DNA from: Branchinecta lynchi
Taxonomy: Eukaryota > Arthropoda > Branchiopoda > Anostraca > Branchinectidae
Direction: 5' to 3'
DNA length: 64,000 nucleotides
NCBI GenBank assembly: GCA_023053575.1
Contig: JAKZAP010000017.1
Coordinates: forward strand, 5,029,501-5,093,500
Shown: positions 36,856 to 46,145 of the stretch, in pieces
Position numbering within the stretch: position 1 is the first letter of the stretch
Layout of the letters: the number at the start of each line of letters is the position of its first letter
Translations under genes and position numbers: made by a program
The notes under the pieces: model-generated
Databases searched by the model: none
Told to the model about the DNA's origin: nothing
The model's input: only the letters and a program-made list of their open reading frames with translations

Positions 36856-38603
36856 TACCTTGTAATCATCTAAGACAGAATTTCAAATTCACATCGTAGA
36901 CATTCGTAGACAGTTTCGATAAAATGAAATGTACAAAGTTACCACCAATAGAAAGCTTTTATTCTAGGTTGACGGGGAAAGGTTTTGACAAAAGTGATTA
37001 TAAAAGAGCGGTATCTATATGGAAGCAATTTAACTGTGAAACATTACTTGGTTATACCAAATTATATCTAAAAAGTGATGTTTTAATATTGTCGGATGTT
37101 GTAGAGAATTTCAGGAACGTTTGTATACATAATTATGATGTGGATCCACTTCATTCCTTCTCAGCTCCAGGACTAACATGGGATGCTTTCCTAAAGCATT
37201 CGAAAGTAGACTCGCCGTTATTCTCAAAGGAAGACATGAATACCTTTATAGAAAAAGGAATAAGGGGTGGTGCATCCCAATGTATAAAAAGATACGCAAA
37301 AGCAAATAATAAATATACAAGTGATTATAATAAGCATAAACCATCTAATTATTTAATGTATTTAGACGCTAATAATTTATATGGGTGGGTGATGTCGCAG
37401 AATTTACCAGCGAATGATTTCCAATTCCTTTTAATACCGGATGATTTGAAAGAAAGGAATGAATACGAATCATTCGAGTATTACAACCATCTAAAAACTC
37501 ATATCAATTCGATAATGAAATTACAGAATGTAGGTGCTATATATGAAGTAGATTTAGAATATCCAAAAGAACTACATGAATTACACAAGGATTTACCATT
37601 AGCACCCGAACACTTTAACGGTAAGCTATGTACCACAGTATTAGATAAAACCAACTATATAGTTCACCACTGGAATCTAGAATTCTATTTACAAAAAGGT
37701 TTGATATTGAAAAGAGTACACAGAATACTAGGATTCACTGAAAGTGCTTACTTAAAAGGATATATAGACCACAACACAGCACTTAGAACTAAAGTTACAA
37801 ATGATTTTGAAAAGGATTTCTTTAAGCTTATGAATAATGCTTGCTTTGGAAAAACTATGGAAAACGTAAGGAAGCGAGCGGATATGGAAATAATAACGGA
37901 TGATACAACAAGAGAAAAAATAATAAAGAAACCCAACTTTAATTCTGAAATAATATTCAGTGAAAACTTTTCAGTAGCAAGAATGTCAAAGGAAAAGATA
38001 AAATTAGACGAACCAATGTATATCGGCTTTGCTGTATTGGAACTATCCAAGTTATTGATGTATGAATTCCATTATGATTATATGAAGCCTAAATATGAAT
38101 ATAAAATTGATTTGTGTATATGGGCACTGATTCTTTCATCTATGATATTAGAACTGAAGATTTTTATCAAGATATCAAACAGGATTTGAATGAGAGGTTC
38201 GATACATCTGATTATGCGAAAGAAAATCCATATGGGTTTCCTAGTGTAAATAAGAAAGTGATAGGAATGATGAAAGATGAATTAGGTGGACAGGTTATGA
38301 CAGAGTTTGTTGGATTACGATCAAAAGTATATACTTATTTAAAGGACAACCAAGACCCTTCAAAAGCTAGCACTGAAAGGAATAAAAACCAATATAGTTA
38401 AAGATAAAATTACGATTCAAAACTATAAGGATGTACTGTTTGGTAAAACGGAAAACCTTTCTATAACCCAGTATAACTTAAGATCATACAAGCACAATAT
38501 GTTTCTAGAACAACAGAATAAAAAAGCGTTAGATTCAAAGGATGATAAAAGGATAGTAACAAGCGATAAAATACACACTTTACCTTTAGGTTATAAACAT
38601 TAA
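36856..38603 (+). pseudogene. Polinton DNA polymerase B, C-terminal part (broken)
   Basis: Continuation of the gene cut at 29,911. The open frame 36,924-38,100 carries exo III (YLKSDVLILSDV, near 37,060), the TPR-region YAKANNKY.. stretch, motif A (YLMYLDANNLYGWVM, near 37,350) and motif B (KLMNNACFGKTMENV, near 37,830). A frameshift near 38,100 moves motif C to another frame, where it reads YMGTDSF (about 38,114-38,137). The family has DTDS, so the first catalytic aspartate is replaced by glycine. A VNKKVIGMMKDELGG block follows, then a second shift near 38,370, and the final block KTNIVKDKITIQNYKDV..DKIHTLPLGYKH ends at a stop at 38,601-38,603. An in-frame stop also lies between the insertion site and 36,924. 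Too damaged to be active. Confidence 0.85.
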
Positions 38604-38872
38604 ATTCAAGTACCTACTTAAAAAATTCAAGTACCTACTTAAAAAATTCAAGTACCTACAAAAAGAATCAAGTACCTACTTAAAAAAAATCAAGTACCTA
38701 CTTAAAAACTTCAAATACCTACTTCAAAAATTCAAGTACCTACTTAAAAAAAATCAAGTACCTTCTTAAAAACTTCAAGTACCTACTTCAAAAATTCAAG
38801 TACCTACTTAAAAAAATCAAGTCCCTACTTCAAAACTTCAAGGATATACTTAAAATACTCAAGTAAATCTTA
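38604..38872 (+). repeat. 20-22-bp minisatellite TTCAAGTACCTACTTAAAAA
   Basis: About a dozen imperfect copies of TTCAAGTACCTACTTAAAAA fill the whole gap between the polymerase stop and the ATPase start. The last units are diverged (CAAGGATATACTTAAAATAC). It might sit in the 3' UTR or upstream region; no coding potential. Confidence 0.9.
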
Positions 38873-38896
38873 TAATGAAAAATTCTTCCTAAATAA

Positions 38897-39565
38897 ATGA
38901 ATGAAAAGGCGCCAATCAAAGTGTACGATTTTAGCGAAAAGAATAACTATCAGAACAAACACGAACTTGCACCTCAGTGGCCATTTAGATTATTTATTTG
39001 TGGAAGTTCTGGAACAGGAAAAAACAATTTACTCTTGAATTTAATTTATGAATATATTTGTTTCAACCGAATATACTTGTATGCAAAAGATCTTGAAGAA
39101 GATAAATATAAAGATCTCATAACCAAGTTAACCACCTTGGAATCAAAATGTAAAACGAATATTTTAACCGTAAGTAATGACCTTAATGATATTATTGATG
39201 TTGACGATCTAGACCCTAAATACCAAAACTTGAATATCTTTGATGATGTTGTTCCTGAAAAAGACCAGAAGAAAATAGAAGACTTATTCATAAGAGGAAG
39301 AAAGAAAAATGCCTCGATTGTTTATTTATCACAGAGCTATCATAAAACCTCAAATGTGGTAAGACTTCAATGTAATTACTTCGCATTCTTTCAGTGCTCT
39401 AATCCAAAAGAAATAAAATTAATCAGACAAAATCATGTAGACAATGAGAACTTTATCAAACAATTCGAGGTTGCAACCAAAGGCTACGGATTCTTCTTTG
39501 TTGATTTAAAAACAAGAGATAAAGATATGATTTATAGGAAAAACTTTGAAAAGTTTACTAGATAA
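38897..39565 (+). CDS. FtsK/HerA-like packaging ATPase (A32-like) of Polinton
   Basis: Intact 222-codon ORF. The Walker A region is ICGSSGTGKNNLLLNL (about residues 32-47), Walker B is LNIFDDVV (about 112-119), and the ASIVYLSQSYHKTSNVVRLQ block (about 137-156) matches the sensor/arginine-finger neighbourhood of Polinton and adintovirus genome-packaging ATPases. In relatives this enzyme pumps DNA into the capsid. Oddly, the residue after the invariant Lys of Walker A is Asn, where the family has Thr or Ser for Mg coordination, so activity may be impaired even though the frame is open. It follows the polymerase after the minisatellite and precedes the fibre-like gene by 16 bp. The start is the first ATG after the repeats. 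Confidence 0.85.
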   Translation: MNEKAPIKVYDFSEKNNYQNKHELAPQWPFRLFICGSSGTGKNNLLLNLIYEYICFNRIYLYAKDLEEDKYKDLITKLTTLESKCKTNILTVSNDLNDIIDVDDLDPKYQNLNIFDDVVPEKDQKKIEDLFIRGRKKNASIVYLSQSYHKTSNVVRLQCNYFAFFQCSNPKEIKLIRQNHVDNENFIKQFEVATKGYGFFFVDLKTRDKDMIYRKNFEKFTR

Positions 39566-39581
39566 TTTCGTTCCGTTATAA

Positions 39582-40175
39582 ATGAATAAATTCGGTAGTG
39601 TTGGGAAAAAGGTTAGTAACGAATCGAATGAAAAGAGATTTACTGATGAAAACGGTAATATTAACCTACAAGATAAGAGAATTATTATGTTAGGGGATGC
39701 GAAACCTGACCAGGACGCTATTAGTTTCAGATCTATGACTATTATTCTGAATCAATTTAAAGAAGAAATTACCGCACAACAAGTGGGGACAAATCAGTAT
39801 TTTAGCGAAGATATCAACAGATTAACTGCGGTACATGATTCTCCTGAAAATTTATAGGTAAGGATTAATGATAAAGGGTTATTTGTAAAAGAAATAATTC
39901 GAGTTAATGATAAAGAGATTAACGCTGAAATCAAGTTGATAACAAATGTTCAAAACCCTAGAAATAAAAATGATGCTGTTAATTTAGCTACGTTAACTAC
40001 GAATCTTTTAGATTATGACAAAAAGCTTCTTGGGCAACACACCCATAATACTATAATCGAAGCAAAGATTGCTGACCAAAAAACCCGTATCGATAATATT
40101 GAAAGAGCAGTCGTAAATATTTTAAAAAGGCTTCTAGAGCTAAAACATGTTGACAAAAATTCGTTTCCAAAATAG
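39582..40175 (+). pseudogene. Fibre-like / structural protein candidate, with internal amber stop
   Basis: One frame runs from ATG at 39,582 to the stop at 40,173-40,175, broken by a single TAG at 39,855-39,857. The two parts show parallel motifs, NLQDKRIIMLGDAKPDQDAI (N-terminal part) and ITNVQNPRNKNDAVNLATLT (C-terminal part). This is a repeat style seen in viral and phage fibre shafts (...NP.N..DAVN..Y/T). The C-terminus (residues about 150-190) is heptad-like (IADQKTRIDNIERAVVNILK), consistent with trimerisation. Position between the ATPase and protease suits a virion protein. Assignment is by pattern only. The amber stop is most simply a decay mutation. Confidence 0.5.
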
Positions 40176-40237
40176 AACAAATTATGGCTGGTAAAAAAAC
40201 AAAAATAACTTTATAAGATAAATTAATTCCCTAATAA

Positions 40238-40888
40238 ATGGTTGAAACAATGGAGTATACAGTTTATTTGTCAAAGCTTCAGAAAGGAAAGCTAAAGAAA
40301 TGTTTTGGTGCTAAACAAAAATGTCAGATACGTGTTAGTCATAGTAGACAAAATGAACGAGAACCAGTTAAGTTACTTTTAAGTAAACGACAAATTGATA
40401 AAATTGAAACATATAAAATGAATAATAAGGGCTGTGAAATTGATGTATCATACAAACAGATGAAAGAAGCGATTCAAAAGGGTTGATTACTTCCATTTTT
40501 AATACCGCTAGCAATTACCCTTGGTAAGGCAGCTTTAACAAGTGGTGCTGCTGCTTTGGGTACATTCGCTGGTAAGAAAATTATGGATAAAATGACCAGC
40601 ACAGGTGGATCGCTTAAACTTCCTGGAACACAACAAGTTGTGGGTAATGGGGTACGTGGGAAGGAAACCGATGATGTCAACATAGGTGGAGCGCTTACAC
40701 TTCCTGGAACACAAAAAGTTGTGGGTAATGGGGTACGTGGAAGGCCTAGAAAGGAAAAAAACGATGATGTCAACACAGGTGGAGCGCTTACACTCCCTGG
40801 AACACAAAAAGTTGTCGGTCATGGGGTACGTGGAAGGCCTAGGAAGTCAAAAAACGGGGACATCAAAAAAGAAGCAAAAGTAAAGTAG
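40238..40888 (+). pseudogene. pX-like small virion protein candidate, with internal opal stop and C-terminal repeats
   Basis: ATG at 40,238; the frame is open to a stop at 40,886-40,888 except for TGA at 40,484-40,486. The N-terminal part is basic (KGKLKKCFGAKQKCQIRV.., then LLLSKRQIDKIETYK). Directly after the TGA comes a hydrophobic run, LLPFLIPLAITLGKAALTSG. A basic domain followed by an FLP-type hydrophobic run is the layout of pX-like proteins described from adintoviruses and Polintons. The C-terminus carries three tandem repeats of about 29 residues (GGALTLPGTQKVVGNGVRG, then RPRKEKNDDVN). The stop falls exactly between the basic and hydrophobic parts. The role is inferred from layout and neighbourhood. 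Confidence 0.6.
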
Positions 40889-41256
40889 GACCTCTAACCA
40901 ATTTTGATATTATGGATGCATTAGGGGATATACCACATTTTAGAGGTGTTTTCTCTATGGAAATGCTACCCAAACAGATAAATAACCTAGAATGCGGTGT
41001 CATTAATTATGATAAACTCGGAATGCCTGGAACTCACTGGGTTGCCTATTGTAATCTACCTGAATACCCCCATGTAGAATTTTTCGATTCTTTCGGCATT
41101 CCCCCAGGAAAAGAAATAATTAAATATGTACAAACTTCAAAGAAAAAAATAGCTTATGAAAATCTTGCTGTTCAAAATATAGATGAAGTAAACTGTGGAC
41201 TTCACTGTATTTCCTACATTAAGCGTAAAATGAAGTTGGTAGCTTTTCGTTTATAA
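40888..41256 (+). CDS. Adenain-like cysteine protease (PRO), truncated
   Basis: Maturation protease of the Polinton/adenovirus type (C5 family). The first ATG is at 40,912, but a conserved-looking GPLTNFDI precedes it in frame (from 40,888, overlapping the last base of the upstream stop), so the true start may lie upstream. Seen: PHFRGVFSMEMLP near the N-terminus, catalytic His in GTHWVAY (about residues 40-46 of the ATG form), acidic residue in EFFDSFG (about 58-64), the Gln of AVQNIDEV, and nucleophile Cys in NCGLHC (about 94-99). It ends 15 residues after the Cys; relatives extend much further, so the C-terminus is probably lost to a frameshift near 41,235. It sits in the expected place after the pX-like gene. 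Confidence 0.8.
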   Translation, partial: GPLTNFDIMDALGDIPHFRGVFSMEMLPKQINNLECGVINYDKLGMPGTHWVAYCNLPEYPHVEFFDSFGIPPGKEIIKYVQTSKKKIAYENLAVQNIDEVNCGLHCISYIKRKMKLVAFRL

Positions 41257-41273
41257 AAATTGTTTTCTAATAA

Positions 41274-41441
41274 ATGGAGATTTATTGTATGAAATGTAAA
41301 AAGAAAACTGATACTGAATCAATGTTTAATGCAGTGTCACAGAAAAATAATGTTCCAATGCTGAAAGGTAATTGTGTTATTTGCGGATCGAGGAAAAATC
41401 TGTTTTTAAAAAAAAACTTGACGCAGAAAAAGATATATTAA
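41274..41441 (+). CDS. Small zinc-ribbon protein (DUF5679-like)
   Basis: A 55-codon ORF starting 17 bp after the protease stop. It begins MEIYCMKCKKKTDTES and continues with NVPMLKGNCVICGSRKN. Two CxxC knuckles (residues 5-8 and about 34-37) flank a short basic stretch with a LKGxC phrase, the layout of DUF5679-type zinc ribbons found in Polintons and large DNA viruses. It probably binds zinc; its role is unknown. The C-terminus after CG is Lys-rich over an A-run and may be frameshifted. It is the last recognisable Polinton gene. Confidence 0.6.
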   Translation: MEIYCMKCKKKTDTESMFNAVSQKNNVPMLKGNCVICGSRKNLFLKKNLTQKKIY

Positions 41442-41504
41442 AGACGTATTATTCTAATTATTCAGGTGTTGATGATATTGTTTGATTGCTTGGGTGTGAC
41501 ATTT

Positions 41505-42872
41505 GTTACTCATCACTATGGAGGAGTCACTTCCTATAAAAAGGATAAAGAAAGTAATTAAATAATTTAATCTCTGTTTTTGTTTTCTTGGTTTGCCTGT
41601 CTCAGACCAACTGATATATCTGTCTCAGACCACTCAAGCCCACTGACCAAATGCTATGACCAGAGGCGTTACTAGCCTAGCCAAAATATTGGGGGGGGGG
41701 GGGGGGGTTACGAGACATTTACTAACTGGCTGGTAATTTTTACCGACTTTTTTTGCAGAAAAACTACTGTCCTACAAAAAACCGACCGTTTTGACGAAAA
41801 GTCAACTAGTTTTCAGAAAAACCGACTGTTTTCATGAAAAAATCAACAAGGCTTCTGATCAAATTATTGCTGGGATTCCGAAACTTCAACCTTCATATAA
41901 GATTCAGGCACTTTTTTCTGTTCCATTTCAGAGACTGCACTCAAAGGATAAGAAAGTTTTTTTTTTATTATTTTTATTTTTATTATTTTTTATTATACCT
42001 TCAAGATCAGACTTCATAGTATGTCTATAAACATACAAAAGTGTTGATTGAGCTAATGGGGACCAACAGAATCTAGTACACTTGAAACGATGAGCTGGAG
42101 TAATTTGAACTGATAACCCAAGACTTATCAACAACAAATTATAGAGCACAACTTAGCAGTACAAAAATAATCTTTGTAGAAGGAACCATCAGTATAACTG
42201 ACAGTATTCTCGAGCTTCTTTCCTCGAAAATACCATGAAAGCACTTAAGGATCTCCCATCATAGCATTCAGATTTCCAAGTAATGATACTCCATACCCAC
42301 AGCATTTCTTACAACAATTCTTTCTTTCTGCTTGACAATCCCCTTTCGTAATAATAATAAAAAAAACTTTCTTATCCTTTGAGTGCAGTCTCTGAAATGG
42401 AACAGAAACAGGAACTTGTGGGTCAGAACCAGAACAAAGTGCCTGAATCTTATATGAAGGTTGAAGTTTCGGAATCCCAGCAATAATTTGATCAGAAGCA
42501 TTGTTGATTTTTTCATGAAAACAGTCGGTTTTTCTGAAAACTAGTTGACTTTTCGTCAAAACGGTCGGTTTTTTTGTTGGACAGTAGTTTTTCTGCAAAA
42601 ACAGTCGGTAAAAACTACCAGCCAGTTAGTAAATGCCTCGTAACCCCCCCCCCCCCCCAATATTTTGGCTAGGCTAGTAACGCCTCTGGTCATAGCATTT
42701 TGTCAGTGGGCTTGAGTGGTCTGAGACAGATATATCAGTTGGTCTGAGACAGGCAAACCAAGAAAACAAAAACAGAGATTAAATTATTTAATTACTTTGG
42801 CAGAACTCCACAACTTCTTTATCCTTTTTATAGGAAGTGACTCCTCCATAGTGATGAGTAACAAATGTCACA
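41505..42872. repeat. 1.37-kb imperfect palindrome (foldback)
   Basis: The arms start TGTGACATTTGTTACTCATC (41,505) and end GATGAGTAACAAATGTCACA (42,872). They stay complementary inwards to about 41,985 and 42,345: CCTATAAAAAGGATAAAGAA, TCTGTCTCAGACCACTC, GACCAGAGGCGTTACTAGCC, a G/C run, and the CAACTAGTTTTCAGAAAAACCG block. The right arm has small extra segments (near 42,405-42,425 and 42,801-42,817). The loop of about 360 bp is unrelated. Both arms include the G-run repeat. No ORF is credible. Confidence 0.85.
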
Positions 42873-43034
42873 TCCCGCGCGCTTTTCAGTTTGAAAGATG
42901 GCGCGTAATACACGACGAAAACGGAATTTCGTTTATGGAAGTGAGCTAACAAAATAAATTTGATAACCAATTAAGATTGATAATAAGTTTGATAATTATT
43001 AGCCTGTTATTGGTAGAAAACGTTGCCAACTAGT

Positions 43035-44035
43035 TCAGTCAAACTTTTCTAACAGAGCTACGATAGACGAAATGATAGCCGAAGTTGGGAACGCCAAAGT
43101 TATAAGCCTCTTAGACCTTACTAAAGGGTACTTTCAGATGCCTCTTGATGAGGAAAGTATCCCTTTAACCGCATTCGTAGCGCCGAGCGGCCATTGGGAC
43201 TACACAAGCCTCCCGTTTGGCGTCCGCGACGCGTGCGCTACTTTTGCTAGGCTAATGGAAAAGGTACTAGATGGCTCTGAGCATGCTGATGCTTCATTTG
43301 ATGATGCAGCCGTGTCTAGTTTTTGTTGGAAAAGTCATATGTGCGACTTGGAAGATGCGCTTCTTCGACTTAGCAAAGCTAAATTAGCGGCGAAGTCAAA
43401 GAGATGTCATTTCGGCTATCCTGAGGTAAATTATCTTGGTTTTGTAGTTGGTAGCGGCAATATCAAGATAGATGTGAATAAAGCTCAGGCTATCTTGGAT
43501 TTTCCACGTCCCGCTACCAAGAAAGACGTTCATGCATTTTTAGGGCTTATAGACTATTTTCAGTCATTTATAGAAGATAGGGCCAAGCTGATCCGTCCTC
43601 TATGTGTATTGACCCTGAAGAACAAGGCTCAGCTCGTGGAATGGTCAGATGAGTGCGAACAAGCTTCTGAGTCTGAAACAGCAGCTCTCTGGCTCCAAAG
43701 TCTTGCGATGTCCTGATTTCAGTCGAGAAATAATTCTCCATGTCGATGCTAGCAATTTTGGAATTCGTGTAGTAGCAGTTCAGGAATATGAGGATGGTGA
43801 ACACCCATTCATGTTTCTGAGCTGGGGATTGTCTAGTTCTGAACAAAAGTTTTTGGCTACCGAACGCGAGCTATTAGCGATCAAATGGGCCGTGGAATAG
43901 CTTTATTACTACGTGGAAGGCCGCTCGCTCACTGTAGTTACAGACCACGCCCCTTTACGCTACCTAGATAGGATGTAAAAAGAAAATCCCCGCCTCGCAA
44001 GGTTTGCCATGATCCTTCAAGGCTTTAACAGTTCT
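43035..44035 (+). pseudogene. Ty3/gypsy pol relic: reverse transcriptase and RNase H
   Basis: RT motifs: SLLDLTKGYFQMPLDEES (first catalytic Asp, near 43,100), LPFGVRDACATFARLMEKVL (near 43,215), ADASFDDAAVSSF where the family has YxDD (about 43,290), and KRCHFGYPEVNYLGFVVG. The connection domain (DFPRPATKKDVHAFLGLIDY) follows. After a frameshift near 43,680 comes RNase H: ILHVDASNFGIRVVAVQ, SSEQKFLATERELLAIKWAV, a stop at 43,897, then VVTDHAPLRYLDRM and another stop. No gag, protease, integrase or LTR is seen. The 3' end overlaps the first bases of the 0.77-kb direct repeat (44,008). Clearly inactive. Confidence 0.85.
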
Positions 44036-44782
44036 TAAACCGGGATGTTACTTGTTTAAATTATTGCATGCGCTTCTTATTACCGTGTCAACTTATAACC
44101 CGAACAAAAGCTAGAAGTTGACATGGCACCTGCAAGGCTGCGCGAGAGGATGAAAACCCCTGAGGCAAAAATGATGATGGACTCACGAGGAGCATGAAAA
44201 TGTCTATTTTGCCGAAGAGTATTTTTTACTTTAAGAAATTCCCTTGTAAGCAAAATCTTTGAGACAAAATAACCATGGGCCATTGGGGATCATGAATATT
44301 TATAGCTTGGTCAAAAGTTTTTTTTTTTTTTACGTTTAGGTTAAAATACGCACTTTAAGTTTGCCAAAAATCCATTTGTAAGAAAAACCATAGTGTCACA
44401 AAATATCACCGACCTCGGAGATCCTACAAATGTATTGTTTGGTCAAAAGTATTTTTTGGGATCCCATAACGTAAGTGGAGGAATACTTTTGACATCCGTC
44501 CTTCCGTCTGTTAGCACGATAACTTTCGAAGGGGTCTGATTAAACTTGGGATGAAGACTCTTTAGGTCAAGGTACAGCTCAAGTTCGAAGATAGGGTACG
44601 TAGCTCTATATTTAGGGGTGGGGGAGGGGTTTGAAATTAGGGAGAAAAAAAATATTTATTAAGGTTAATGAAATTGTGGAGTTACGGGTAAGTAGACAAT
44701 CATGCTGAATTCGAATATGAAATTTATTTTCTCGCTGGACAAAAGTTCACCCGAATTCTGGCGAAAGCCGGAAAATTTGTGA
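44008..44782 (+). repeat. Segmental direct repeat, copy 1
   Basis: Starts CATGATCCTTCAAGGCTTTA, inside the end of the gypsy relic, and ends GCCGGAAAATTTGTGA. It recurs at 46,146-46,915 with only a few differences. It includes two D-family units and a family F head (TTTTTTGGGATCCCATAACG at 44,455; TCCGTCCTTCCGTCTGTTAG at 44,495). Confidence 0.9.
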
Positions 44783-46131
44783 CGTCATGCGTGGTAACTA
44801 CGGTAAGTAGGATGGAACACGCTCAGGATAATCTATTTACCTATCAGTTATTCACCTTGAGGGTGAGGCTTGAAGACCCGATGAAAATGCGTTACTTCTT
44901 TGCTCCGCTCTATATTTTAAATTTAATTTACCTTCAAGAGTTTTGTGTTCATGGATTCAGCTGCGAGCAAATTGTCTCCCAGTTTTGGGGAATATTTGGG
45001 ATATTAAAAGGCCGGGGACAAGGGATAATCGGATTTGTAAATTTTGTAAAGTTGAGGTAGGGGAGCTGGACCGCATTCTTTACAAGTACCAGGTGTTATC
45101 TATCACACGTGAGAGGTTTTGAATGGCATAATTATGTCAGTAAAGGAGCTACTCAATAGTACAAACCCTTGAAGTATATGCAGGATTGGTGCATTTATGG
45201 ACCATTTAAGTAAGACAATTAAAATTGGGGGTAGTTGGAGATTGAAGGGAGTTGTTTTTTATGTTGATTAAAAGTTCGCGCGTATAATGAATGTAAATGT
45301 ACTGTTGTACTATTTTGTGTTTTTTTGTTCATGGCCCAAGGGCTTCATTAAACATCTATCTATCCATCTATCTATAGTGAAACTTTCCTGTCAGATTCTA
45401 TGCGCTTGTACTGAGTTGTATGCATGACGAACACGATTTAATAAAGAAGATTTGTTCACATAGTTAGCTACCTTCCGCGAGATGATCACTGGCTACTGAA
45501 AAGCCGCGTTTGTATGGAGATTCAAATTTCCTACGTCATAGAAGAATTTTGCTTGTGAGGACGGCAGTTGATATTCTGAACGTCATACTAGAACAAATAC
45601 ACTCTAAAGTAAAACGAAACGTGTTTTATATATGCAACGCTGTCGGCCCTATGAACCAGTTTTCAGAATTTGCCAGTTTTCTAGTAAAGCGTATCACCTA
45701 TGAACCGTTTCAGCAAATCCGTTTGAAGAGAAAGCGCACCACAGAAAAATACGTTTCAGGAGAAAGCGTTACCATTTCAAAAGCGTTTCTTAGAAAACTG
45801 GTTCAAAGGGCCGGTAGCGTTGCATGCTGACGGGTTGCAGTTACATAACCCTTCATCGGAAACCCAAGCATCCGTCTTCTGGTTTGGATAGTCTTCTGCT
45901 CGACACATAATATAGTTAAGAGAAGATAAAATCATTGATCTATGCAGACGGATGACCTCCAGTCCTTAAGTGTTTGATAAAACGTGAATTTTCTGAAAAG
46001 GCTTCTTATTGCAGCAATCTCACAGGAATTCCTCTCCTATCCCTATGATCATTTATATATATCTATAGACAAATATTATAACTTTATTAGTTAATATTTT
46101 ATTCGTTAAGAGTTTATAAAACAAGAGCAAT
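44783..46131. other. No gene recognised, spacer between direct repeats
   Basis: Has an ATCT/ATCC microsatellite (45,352-45,376) and an open stretch of 106 codons at 45,510-45,830 without recognisable motifs. Nothing else is supported. Confidence 0.35.
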
Positions 46132-46145
46132 CATGATCCTTCAAT

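Noticed and set aside
36542..36865. 107-codon ORF across the element terminus
   Set aside because: It is a translation of subterminal GGAATTCCAG repeats; equivalent ORFs appear in several frames and in other copies.
38600..38875. CRISPR-like array
   Set aside because: The 20-22-bp units are contiguous with no unique spacers, and the context is eukaryotic.
42898..42957. A 19-codon Arg-rich ORF (MARNTRRKRNFVYGSELTK) just right of the palindrome, considered as a Polinton core protein
   Set aside because: Too short, no recognised family, and the opposite strand is equally open; likely chance.
42788..42970. Leftward 60-codon ORF ending in a VTFVTHHYGGVTSYKKDKE stretch
   Set aside because: It runs across the palindrome arm boundary and the same DNA lies in the left arm in a different context; no homology recognised.
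43035..44035. Reading the RT fragment as part of the Polinton
   Set aside because: Motifs are Ty3/gypsy RT-RNase H; it lies outside the palindrome and has different base composition.
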